The notes beneath the pieces are model-generated. The model searched no databases. It saw only the letters and a program-made list of their open reading frames with translations, and was not told the origin of the DNA. From Acetobacterium tundrae (lineage in GTDB: Bacteria > Bacillota > Clostridia > Eubacteriales > Eubacteriaceae): 64,000 bases of DNA. The position numbers and the translations under genes are program-made. Below, piece after piece: positions 54,004-61,609 of this stretch. Position 1 is the first letter of the stretch, and each line of letters begins with the position of its first letter. The stretch lies in contig NZ_RXYB01000004.1 in the NCBI RefSeq assembly GCF_008086615.1, positions 124,001 to 188,000 of the forward strand, written 5' to 3'.

Positions 54004-55076
54004 TGAATTTAAATATAATGATGGATCTGGGAATGACCCAGATCATGAAAACAGCCGGCCGATTCTATATGAACAACGCCAGGGGACGGGCATTTTTGAG
54101 GTGCATGTTGCCGGAGATGGCAAAAAGCACGGCGATCCGAAAACAGCAGGAGAAAAAAGGCCTGCATGTGCCGCCGTTTCTAATCGCCAGTATTGCCTCA
54201 CAATGCAATTTGCGCTGTGCCGGATGCTATGCCCGGGCCGGCGGAGGATGTGGCAGCACCATTGGTAAATCTGATCTGGATACCCTCCAATGGGGGAAAA
54301 TATTTGATCAGGCTTCCGAGCTGGGGACCGCCTTCATTCTGCTGGCCGGAGGAGAACCCTTTTTACGCAGAGATATTTTAGAACTGGCCGGTAAGTGCCC
54401 GAACCTGATTTTTCCGGTTTTTACCAATGGCACCATGCTCAACGATGATGCGGTTGAATTTCTCGATCAGCATCGCAACATCATTCCCATTCTCAGCATT
54501 GAAGGCAATGCTGAAGAAACAGATTCCCGCCGTGGGATTGGTACCTATGATCAGATTGAATCGGCAATGGCAGCTTTAAAAAAGTGTCACATTTTGTTTG
54601 GGGTATCCATCACAGTTACAAAAGAGAATTTGAAACTGGTGACGGAGTATAAGTTTTTGTCATCGCTTGAAAACAAAGGATGTGGGGTGACTCTGTATGT
54701 GGAGTATGTACCGGCTGAAGCAGGAACTGAACATCTGGTACTGGATACCGGGGAGATTAAGCTGCTCCAGAAAATTTGTCTTAAGATGAAAAAATCCTTT
54801 CGACGAATGGTGATTTTGTCATTTCCCGGTGACGAGCAGGAAATGGGCGGATGTCTGGCATCCGGACGGGGATTTTTTCATATCAATCCTTATGGTGATG
54901 CCGAGCCCTGCCCTTTTTCACCCCATGCCAAACAGAACCTGACAAGCGATTCCATTGAAGATGTTCTGCGGTCCCAGTATTTTGCCGATCTCCGGGAGAT
55001 TACTGCCAACGCCGGAAACCATGGGGGATGCACCTTGTTTGATCAGAAAGAGCAAGTGGAAAGGCTGATGGCTTAA
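54003..55076 (+). CDS. Radical SAM protein with SPASM-like C-terminus
   Basis: A 357-residue enzyme. The [4Fe-4S]/SAM site is C68-NLR-C72-AG-C75 (SQCNLRCAGCYA), followed by the SAM-binding GGEPFLR. The C-terminal part holds CLASGRGFFHINPYGDAEPC and a later GGCTLF, an incomplete SPASM-like set for an auxiliary cluster. Family members modify peptides, proteins or cofactors. No small substrate peptide gene is seen beside it. One-base overlap with the TetR gene means tight co-expression. Confidence 0.88.
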   Translation: MNLNIMMDLGMTQIMKTAGRFYMNNARGRAFLRCMLPEMAKSTAIRKQQEKKGLHVPPFLIASIASQCNLRCAGCYARAGGGCGSTIGKSDLDTLQWGKIFDQASELGTAFILLAGGEPFLRRDILELAGKCPNLIFPVFTNGTMLNDDAVEFLDQHRNIIPILSIEGNAEETDSRRGIGTYDQIESAMAALKKCHILFGVSITVTKENLKLVTEYKFLSSLENKGCGVTLYVEYVPAEAGTEHLVLDTGEIKLLQKICLKMKKSFRRMVILSFPGDEQEMGGCLASGRGFFHINPYGDAEPCPFSPHAKQNLTSDSIEDVLRSQYFADLREITANAGNHGGCTLFDQKEQVERLMA

Positions 55077-55321
55077 CACCCGTTGCTTGATGCGTGCAGA
55101 ACCAGAAACTTATTGTGAATAGAGAGAAAATGGAAGCTGTGAAAATAAGTGAAGCTGTTGAATGCTGGTGCGAAGAAGACCACATTAACAATTCTTTAAC
55201 ATCATAAGGATATGATATATTTTGATAGATTTGCACATGCAGACTTAGGATTAGGATACAAAGCGGTGATTAAAGGATGAAGTTTCGGTAAGAAAATCCG
55301 GAAGACAAGCGGATCAATGCC

Positions 55322-56338
55322 ATGCGTCCCTTCTGGAAAGAATTTCTGATTGTCTTTGGAGTGGTATTAATATGCAGTCCCGGTGAAGTGCTGATTTTTA
55401 ATCAGCAGATGCTGGACAAGGCCAATCCATGGATTATGGCCCTGGTTGGCATGTCCTATGCGCTGTTTATGAGACTGATTGTCAGTCTCGGTACCCGCTT
55501 TATTATGTATACCGGATTTCAAAGGCCAATGACGGAAATCGAGCAGGCAGCCCGAAAAGTGGCCGCTGGTGATTTCACCGTCCATGTTCATTCCCAGCGA
55601 AAGGACAATAAAAAAGATGAACTCGAGGTCCTGATCGACGATTTTAACAAGATGGTTGAGGAATTGGCCACCATTGAAACATTAAAGAGCGATTTCATTG
55701 CCAATGTATCCCACGAAATCAAAACCCCACTGGCGATTATCCAAAGTTATGCCTCAGCCTTGCGGAAAGACGAATTGCCTCAGGAAGAGAAACAGGAATA
55801 TATTGATACAATTGTTGAGGCATCTCGGAAACTATCCACCTTAGTGACGAATATTCTGAAATTGAACAAGCTCGAAAATCAGAAAATCATCCAGACTGAA
55901 ACCTACTCGCTGGATGAACAGCTACGCTGTTGCATGCTGGTGCTGGAAGAAAAGTTTGACGAAAAAAACATCGAATTTGTCGCCGACCTGGACGAAGTAG
56001 TAATTACCACCGATGAAAGTCTGATGGAAGTGGTCTGGAATAATCTGTTAACCAATGCCATTAAGTTTACCCAAAAAGATGGTTTGGTAAAAATAGAGTT
56101 GAGAAAAGATGACGGCCAAGCCATTGTTAAAGTCAGTGATACCGGATGCGGCATCAGTGAAGAAACCTGCCGTCGCATCTTCGATCGCTTCTATCAGGGC
56201 GATACATCCCATGCAGAAGAAGGAAACGGACTGGGACTGGCTCTGGCAAAACGGGTTGTAGATCTGGTGGAGGGAAAAATATCGGCCGAAAGTGATCCTG
56301 AGAAGGGCACGACATTTACGGTGATTTTAAAATTATAA
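55322..56338 (+). CDS. Orphan sensor histidine kinase
   Basis: A 338-residue kinase. Two membrane helices (~8-27 and ~35-63) with almost no external loop, HAMP, HisKA (VSHEIKTPLAIIQSY, His about 131) and HATPase_c (GNGLGLALAKRV). No response regulator gene lies nearby. The start is uncertain: the frame opens after a TAA, and an upstream ATG (MKFR, stop) in the same frame may mark an original start now disrupted. Downstream of the radical SAM gene after ~245 bases with no gene. Confidence 0.85.
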   Translation: MRPFWKEFLIVFGVVLICSPGEVLIFNQQMLDKANPWIMALVGMSYALFMRLIVSLGTRFIMYTGFQRPMTEIEQAARKVAAGDFTVHVHSQRKDNKKDELEVLIDDFNKMVEELATIETLKSDFIANVSHEIKTPLAIIQSYASALRKDELPQEEKQEYIDTIVEASRKLSTLVTNILKLNKLENQKIIQTETYSLDEQLRCCMLVLEEKFDEKNIEFVADLDEVVITTDESLMEVVWNNLLTNAIKFTQKDGLVKIELRKDDGQAIVKVSDTGCGISEETCRRIFDRFYQGDTSHAEEGNGLGLALAKRVVDLVEGKISAESDPEKGTTFTVILKL

Positions 56339-56374
56339 AAAAATATCCGGAAAAGCACGGAGCAGGTGAATTCG

Positions 56375-56655
56375 ATGATTGAAAGCAATTACGATGTGAT
56401 TTATGAAGCCTGTGAAAAGACCAGCCAGCTTGCAGATACGATGAAAATGCTTTAATTCTATCCACAGAAGGTTCATGGTCTGCAAAAAATTAACTTACCA
56501 TAATAGTTTTCCCGATTGAATGTATCCGGTAACAGAAGGTTATGGCATTATCGTGATGCAGATGGCTCAGACGTTAAAGATCAGCTATAATAATCGTGGC
56601 AATACTGTCTACTTATTTCAGCTGGTTTTGTTTAATGAATTGAAGATAAAATAGC
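56375..56655 (+). pseudogene. Decayed DUF2284 copy with DUF3786-like start
   Basis: The first codons (MIESNYDVIYEACE) resemble the start of the DUF3786 gene at 60634 (MTSSYDIIYEAL). From ~56425 the DNA follows the DUF2284 gene at 60081: YDENALILSTEG, then in other frames CKK, MYPVTEGYGIIVMQMAQTLK and ISYNNRGNTV, ending FQLVLFNELKIK. Frameshifts, a deletion and stops break it. It is a decayed duplicate of the cassette at 60.1-61.3 kb. Confidence 0.8.
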
Positions 56656-56666
56656 CAGCGATTACA

Positions 56667-56692
56667 CACCAAAATATTTGGTGCTTTTTTTT
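56667..56692 (+). terminator. Intrinsic terminator, related to the one at 61294
   Basis: CACCAAA (56667-56673), loop ATA, TTTGGTG (56677-56683), then C and TTTTTTTT. Followed by GCTAAAAA as in the terminator after the DUF3786 gene, supporting a duplicated segment. Confidence 0.85.
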
Positions 56693-56815
56693 GCTAAAAA
56701 TTATTAAAACTTTCACTTTAACACACTATTAATGTTTTAAAATTATAGCATTTATTCATTTTTGATGTTAAACTTAAATGGTCAAAATTTCAAACGAATT
56801 ACAGGAGAAAAACGG

Positions 56816-58186
56816 ATGGATCAGAATAAAAGTCTTGTTAAAAAGAAACTTGCACTATTCATTTCAATAGCGGTATCCCTTTTTCTCCTGATGGTTTTTT
56901 TGCTGATCATTGGGATGTTCTTGAATAACATAAAACAGCAGGAGACATTAAAAACTACCGATAATTTCATGGATTTTAAAAGTCAGGTGGAACAATTGAT
57001 TTTCACAAACAAAACGCTGGTTCAAGGTTTTGAGGCTTATATCCAAGTGAATCCAGAGATAGATGAAGAGGAGGCCTATACATATCTTAATAATCTCTTA
57101 TCTCAAAATGAAAATCAAATCAGGAACATTGGGGTATGTCAGGATACGACCATCATCTGGAATTATCCAAAGGAAGGAAATTCAGCAGCAATCGGAGTTG
57201 ATTTATCCAAGTCTGAGAGTCAGAAAGATTTGGTCCTTAAGGTTAAAAATGAACTGGTACCGATCGTTCAGGGACCGGTTGATCTGATTCAGGGGGGAAC
57301 TGGTTTTATTATCCGTCTTCCCATCGTCAGAAAGGATACCGGTTATTGGGGACAGATCAGTATCGTGCTGAAAGGGGATAAAATCATTGAAGACATTAAT
57401 GCCTATGCAGAAGATGCCGGATTAAATGTCGCTATCTTCAATGATCAAAATAAAACGGTTCCATTTTATGGCTCCATGAGTGCGGTTGGAGAATCACCGC
57501 TAACCTTTGATATCGATCCGAACTTTGTTGACTGGAAGGTTGCCGTATCACCCAGAGATGGGTGGGAAAATAATCAGTTCATTTTTGGGAGTGCCATTTT
57601 GCTATCAGTGTTAATCGCCGCCGTGGCGGGTCTATTAACACATAGAGCCATAAAAACAAATGATCAATTGCGCATTCTGTCCAGCCATGATTCTCTGACC
57701 GGCCTTTTCAACCGGCATTATTTAAATGAATATCAGACCATGGTTTTGACAGCAGCTAAGAGAAATAATCGGCATGTCGGGTTTATTAGTATGGACTTAA
57801 ATCATTTCAAAAAAATTAATGACACCTATGGCCACAACGTTGGTGATCTGGTTCTTGTTGAAACAGCCCGGGTTTTAACCGAAAGCACTCGGATAGAAGA
57901 GGCCGTTTTTCGACTGGGCGGTGATGAATTTCTCATTATTATGCCGGATGTAGAAGACAGAACTGTACTCCAACATGCTCGGGAACGACTTTCAAACAGT
58001 TTTAAAAATGAATTTCACCTAGCCGATTACCCGGTCAAAATAGATGTAAGTATCGGCACGGCATTATTCCCGGAAGATGGTGATAATATTGATGCATTGC
58101 TTCAAATTGCTGATGAACAGATGTATACAGATAAAAAGGAACAGAAAATGGAACAAGCAAGAAATCAATCAGATAATACCGGTTGA
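56816..58186 (+). CDS. CHASE-like sensor diguanylate cyclase
   Basis: A 456-residue protein. Two membrane helices (~14-36 and ~260-280) flank a ~220-residue extracellular CHASE-like domain (NFMDFKSQVEQLIFTNKTLV; VDLIQGGTGFIIRLPIV), then a GGDEF domain with intact RLGGDEFLIIMP. The inhibitory site reads RIEE instead of RxxD, so product inhibition may be weak. The ATG at 56816 follows CAGGAG. It should make c-di-GMP in response to an external signal, by family analogy often a small organic ligand. Confidence 0.88.
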   Translation: MDQNKSLVKKKLALFISIAVSLFLLMVFLLIIGMFLNNIKQQETLKTTDNFMDFKSQVEQLIFTNKTLVQGFEAYIQVNPEIDEEEAYTYLNNLLSQNENQIRNIGVCQDTTIIWNYPKEGNSAAIGVDLSKSESQKDLVLKVKNELVPIVQGPVDLIQGGTGFIIRLPIVRKDTGYWGQISIVLKGDKIIEDINAYAEDAGLNVAIFNDQNKTVPFYGSMSAVGESPLTFDIDPNFVDWKVAVSPRDGWENNQFIFGSAILLSVLIAAVAGLLTHRAIKTNDQLRILSSHDSLTGLFNRHYLNEYQTMVLTAAKRNNRHVGFISMDLNHFKKINDTYGHNVGDLVLVETARVLTESTRIEEAVFRLGGDEFLIIMPDVEDRTVLQHARERLSNSFKNEFHLADYPVKIDVSIGTALFPEDGDNIDALLQIADEQMYTDKKEQKMEQARNQSDNTG

Positions 58187-58273
58187 AAGACTGCATATAG
58201 CTCAGTATGTAATTGTTTCAATATGGGGGTGCGGACGAAAACATGGACTTTAGATAAGACTGGAGGTAGGTCA

Positions 58274-58467
58274 TGTATTCATATAAAGAACGAATGAAAG
58301 CAGTAGAACTTTTACATCAAGTATGATCTAAGCGCTGCCGACACAGTGCGGAAATTGCGATATCCAGACCGTAAGATGCTGGGTACCAGTCGATGCAACC
58401 TGTATAGCTGGAAAAAAGATCTGCTTGGGCAGGAGAATACGAAAACCATGAAGCAGATGGAAATCTG
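58274..58467 (+). pseudogene. IS3-family transposase OrfA remnant
   Basis: The frame MYSYKERMKAVELLHQV stops, while a shifted frame continues YIKYDLSAADTVRKLRYPDR and KMLGT, and a third SWKKDLLGQE. Together they match IS3-type OrfA helix-turn-helix proteins (MYSYEERMKAVELYIKYDLS). No OrfB or terminal repeats remain. It has kept a ribosome site (GGAGG). Confidence 0.7.
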
Positions 58468-58657
58468 AAAATGTCTATAAAAGAACAGAAAAACCCAGCT
58501 TAAGTTAATGATGTTTTTTACAATAACTATCGGCTTCAGATTGGGATAAACCTTGATACAGAGAAATGTAAGAATATCGAAGCAAATGGGGTGGTGCTAT
58601 CGGATGCCGGTTCTGATGAGAACCTGACTTTTGTTTTGAATAAATTATCAAAGAAAC
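58468..58657 (+). other. Intergenic region with a coding-like fragment
   Basis: About 190 bases after the transposase remnant. A readable stretch (LQIGINLDTEKCKNIEANGV, VLSDAGSDENLTFVLNKLSK) without a start codon suggests another decayed gene. Not recognised. Confidence 0.3.
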
Positions 58658-58702
58658 TTTACAAAAGATCAACACTTATGTATAATAAACGTGTATATAC
58701 AC
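58658..58702 (+). promoter_or_regulatory. MarR-operon promoter and operator
   Basis: -35 TTTACA (58658-58663), 17 bases, consensus -10 TATAAT (58681-58686), then the perfect 12-bp palindrome GTGTATATACAC (58691-58702) over the start point. It precedes the MarR gene at 58722. Confidence 0.8.
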
Positions 58703-58721
58703 TAAAAATAAAGGTGATCAT

Positions 58722-59159
58722 ATGATAACAGAAAATGAAAATAAAAAATCGTCTGTTTGTAACTGTCTCAACATGCGACGCGCATCCCAGGCGATAACAG
58801 AAATCTACGACCATTATCTGGTGCCCAGTCAAATCAGTATCAGCCAGTTTTCAATTTTGAAGCACATTCATGCAATGGAGCCAGTGAGTGTCAGTGCGTT
58901 GGCCGCAGAAATCCGGTTGGACCGCACCACATTGGTCCGCAATTTAAAACCCCTCGAACACTTAGACTTGATTCATGATATTGCCCAACCCGGCACCCGG
59001 AACCGACAACTCTGTTTAACGATAAAGGGCAAAGAAAAAATGGAACAGGCTCATGTGTATTGGAATCAGGCCCAGGCTCAGATTGAAGCACAGCTGGGAC
59101 AGGAAGACAGCCAAATTCTACAAGACTTGTTATTAAAAATTGAGGTCATGGTGCCTTGA
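58722..59159 (+). CDS. MarR-family regulator
   Basis: A 145-residue winged-helix regulator: ISISQFSILKHIHAMEPVSV, SALAAEIRLDRTTLVRNLKP (recognition helix), and the wing PGTRNRQLCLTIKGKEKMEQ. Two Cys near the N-terminus (SSVCNCLNMRRA) could sense redox or metal state; such Cys pairs are seen in redox-responsive MarR proteins, but this is inference. It has an operator before it and a near-copy of the operator after it, so it probably regulates itself and the Fe-S/DUF2284/DUF3786 genes. Confidence 0.88.
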   Translation: MITENENKKSSVCNCLNMRRASQAITEIYDHYLVPSQISISQFSILKHIHAMEPVSVSALAAEIRLDRTTLVRNLKPLEHLDLIHDIAQPGTRNRQLCLTIKGKEKMEQAHVYWNQAQAQIEAQLGQEDSQILQDLLLKIEVMVP

Positions 59160-59174
59160 TTTTTTAGATGTATC

Positions 59175-59186
59175 GTGTAAGTACAC
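59175..59186 (+). promoter_or_regulatory. Second MarR-type site
   Basis: GTGTAAGTACAC, with arms GTGTA/TACAC, continues CTAATAAA, as in the upstream operator region (palindrome then CTAAAAATAAA). It lies in the gap between the MarR stop and the proposed start of the Fe-S gene, so the repressor may also act there. Confidence 0.6.
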
Positions 59187-59218
59187 TAATAAATGATGAA
59201 AGAGAGAATGTGTGTAAA

Positions 59219-60097
59219 ATGAAAGAGATTATTAAAGCGGAAATTTTTCGGTATGTCAGAGAAAATGAGAACAATTATTCAAATAAGTTTCAAGCTCCCT
59301 ATTTTGATGAGCCATTGGTTCAATTTGCTTCGGCAACAGATGAACTGTTCAGTCAGTATAAAGAATTCATCGCACCCGAACATTTAACTCCACAGGAAGT
59401 ATTTGACATCGCCTATGAAGCTGAAGCAATCAGCCCTAAGACGGTCATCAGTATTGTTTTACCTGTTTCAGAAATAATTCGTCAAAGCAACCGCATTCAA
59501 AAGGAGTGGGCGTCGGATGAATGGACACTGCTTCGAACCTTTGGTGATGATTTTTTCATTGACGGTTTGAATGATCATCTGTCTCGATTCTTGAACAATA
59601 AAGGATACAAGACTGTTAATCCAATAAATCTAAAAGTGTTCAAAAAATACATTAACGAGAAAGGACCTTTATCAAATTGGTCACAACGGCATGTCGCTTT
59701 TGCTGCAGGTCTGGGGACATTTAGCATTAATGATGGCTTTATCACCGAGAAGGGCATAGCGGTTCGATTAACATCGCTTGTTACTGAAGTATTGATTGAG
59801 CCTGACAAACGAAAAACAGAGAGTCATACAGCAAACTGTCTCTATCTGTCAAAAGGAACATGTAAAGCCTGTTTCAAACGTTGTCCGGTAGGCGCCATTA
59901 CAGAAAAAGGACATGATAAAATTGTGTGTGCACAACGATGTTATGGAGAAGAATCCCAATCTCGGGCAAAAGCAATTGGTGGGAATCCGAAAGCTGGATC
60001 AGGCTGCGGTTTATGTCAAACTAATATTCCATGTGAGTTTTCTAATCCCATGGGAATGATTAAAAGCAAGGATGGTTGCAATGAAGAAGCAAACTGA
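59219..60097 (+). CDS. QueG-like 4Fe-4S protein
   Basis: A 292-residue protein with the C-terminal double-cluster region of epoxyqueuosine reductase-like proteins: CLYLSKGTCKACFKRCPVGA, then CAQRCYGEESQSRAKAIGGN and CGLCQTNIPCEFSNP. The N-terminal part lacks an obvious complete QueG core, so it is probably a relative rather than QueG itself. The start at 59219 (MKEIIKAEIFRYVRENENNY) is chosen because the longer frame from 59168 would include the MarR site. Shine-Dalgarno is weak. It overlaps the DUF2284 gene by 17 bases. Confidence 0.75.
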   Translation: MKEIIKAEIFRYVRENENNYSNKFQAPYFDEPLVQFASATDELFSQYKEFIAPEHLTPQEVFDIAYEAEAISPKTVISIVLPVSEIIRQSNRIQKEWASDEWTLLRTFGDDFFIDGLNDHLSRFLNNKGYKTVNPINLKVFKKYINEKGPLSNWSQRHVAFAAGLGTFSINDGFITEKGIAVRLTSLVTEVLIEPDKRKTESHTANCLYLSKGTCKACFKRCPVGAITEKGHDKIVCAQRCYGEESQSRAKAIGGNPKAGSGCGLCQTNIPCEFSNPMGMIKSKDGCNEEAN

Positions 60098-60623
60098 AAT
60101 TGAAAAAAATCTGGCCCAACTGCCCATTCTGGAATATGTGTTTTTCAAACCGGAAGAGATTATTTTCGCCAAAGAAGTTCGGGATCTTTGTGAAGGAAAT
60201 GGCTGCGGCATGTATAATACAAACTGGGCCTGTCCACCGGCAGTGGGAAGCATAGAAACTTGCAGGGAAAAATGTCATGCTTATGATAAAGCCATGCTTT
60301 TTACCACAACTACCGAAATGGCCAGTAGTTTTGACATGAAAGGTTGGATGGATGCAAGAGTGGAGCATGAGGCATTAACCAATCAGGTTGCGGATGTTTT
60401 TCGCAGATACGACAAAAATGCCTTGATTCTATCGACTGAAGGATGTACGGTGTGCAAAAAATGTGCCTACCCCGATGCTCCCTGCCGCTTCCCGGATCGC
60501 ATGTATCCGGCCACTGAAGGTTACGGTATCATGGTGATGCAAATGGCGCCGGCTTTAAATATCCAATATAATAATGGCGCCAATACCGTTACCTATTTCA
60601 GCATGGTTCTATTTAATGAATAG
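60081..60623 (+). CDS. DUF2284 metal-binding protein
   Basis: A 180-residue Cys-rich protein: GNGCGMYNTNWACPPAVGSI, ETCREKCHAYDKAML, STEGCTVCKKCAYPDAPCRF, MYPATEGYGIMVMQMAPALN. The conserved Cys suggest a metal or Fe-S site. The ATG at 60081 is seven bases from AAGGATGG; an ATG at 60072 is also possible. It lies in the MarR operon between a QueG-like Fe-S protein and DUF3786. A decayed copy is at 56375 and a third family member at 37760. No biochemical role is established. Confidence 0.85.
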   Translation: MKKQTEIEKNLAQLPILEYVFFKPEEIIFAKEVRDLCEGNGCGMYNTNWACPPAVGSIETCREKCHAYDKAMLFTTTTEMASSFDMKGWMDARVEHEALTNQVADVFRRYDKNALILSTEGCTVCKKCAYPDAPCRFPDRMYPATEGYGIMVMQMAPALNIQYNNGANTVTYFSMVLFNE

Positions 60624-60633
60624 GGGGCATACA

Positions 60634-61266
60634 ATGACGAGCTCGTACGATATCATTTATGAGGCACTATTACCCAAACTGGCTAAGTGTAACCTACAAG
60701 AAAGTGCCGCCCGTTTTAACCTGCCCATTGATTCCAATGGGCAGGTTCACATCGGTTTTTTAAAACGAGATTATCTGATTACAAATGCAGGTGTAACACT
60801 GATTGACAAGAAACCGGTTAATATCAATAATCGGTCCATCCTGATCCATTACATTTTGTCGCAAGTTACTGGTGATCCTGTTTATTTGTTTAAACCTCTT
60901 TTTCGTATGACGACTGTTTTTTCAAGCGGCGATAACGGAAAACCCAATATGATGGATGCACCTTTAATTAAAGTATTTGAAAATGACATTATTAAATTAG
61001 AAGAAACGATTATAAAATTGGGAGGAAAACCAGAAATTTCCAAAGAATCCAATAGCCGGTGCTGGCTGTTAGAAGTTTTGCCTAAAATACCGGTTAAAAT
61101 CATCTATCGGGAAGCAGATGAAGATTTCCCGGTTGAGATTCAAACCCAATTTGATGAAAGTGCTCCGGAATTTCTGGAGTTTGAATGTCTGGCATTTTTA
61201 TGCGGCTGTCTCGTCAGAGCATTGATTAAAACTGCCGAATATGGGACAGTGGACGGCTGGGAGTAG
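60634..61266 (+). CDS. DUF3786 protein
   Basis: A 210-residue soluble protein: YDIIYEALLPKLAKCNLQES, RDYLITNAGVTLID, SILIHYILSQVTGDPVYLFK, and PVKIIYREADEDFPVEIQTQ with FDESAPEFLEFECLAFLCGC near the end, the DUF3786 pattern. The ATG at 60634 follows AGGGGG, 10 bases after the DUF2284 stop. Last gene of the MarR operon. The family often occurs beside Fe-S and corrinoid-related genes in anaerobes; its function is unknown. Confidence 0.82.
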   Translation: MTSSYDIIYEALLPKLAKCNLQESAARFNLPIDSNGQVHIGFLKRDYLITNAGVTLIDKKPVNINNRSILIHYILSQVTGDPVYLFKPLFRMTTVFSSGDNGKPNMMDAPLIKVFENDIIKLEETIIKLGGKPEISKESNSRCWLLEVLPKIPVKIIYREADEDFPVEIQTQFDESAPEFLEFECLAFLCGCLVRALIKTAEYGTVDGWE

Positions 61267-61293
61267 CAACCGGCCGTTGAGTTTTTAATCGCA

Positions 61294-61314
61294 CACCGAA
61301 TTTTCGGTGCTTTT
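61294..61314 (+). terminator. Intrinsic terminator of the MarR operon
   Basis: CACCGAA (61294-61300), loop TT, TTCGGTG (61303-61309), then CTTTT. Surrounding bases match those of the terminator at 56667. Confidence 0.85.
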
Positions 61315-61609
61315 ATTTGCTAAAAACATGAAAACCAGTACGTTCACAGTGCCTGCCATTCATCGGCTATCCCAGAAGCCTGAACGCAATCAGCTGTGTG
61401 AACAATGCTATATTATAAGGGCTTCTAAACCTTCGATTTGTCGAGTAACTGCACTTGCCTATTTCATCGCATTCTCCTTTTTTTCTTTGATTTTATCATA
61501 TTGTATTGTAAAGTGGAGCGGAGTCATATAAAATAAATGAGTTCCCGGTAAGATTACGGGATAATTTTTGGCCGCACTATTTTTATTGAAGAAAAGATGG
61601 AGTTAAAAG
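61315..61609. other. Intergenic region
   Basis: About 295 bases. No gene with a ribosome site could be supported on either strand. The minus strand shows AAAGGAG followed by ATGAAATAG, an immediate stop, which may be a dead gene start. Confidence 0.35.

Noticed and set aside
61400-61500. Possible AbrB-like gene start on the minus strand
   Set aside because: The third codon is a stop and similarity is limited to a few residues.
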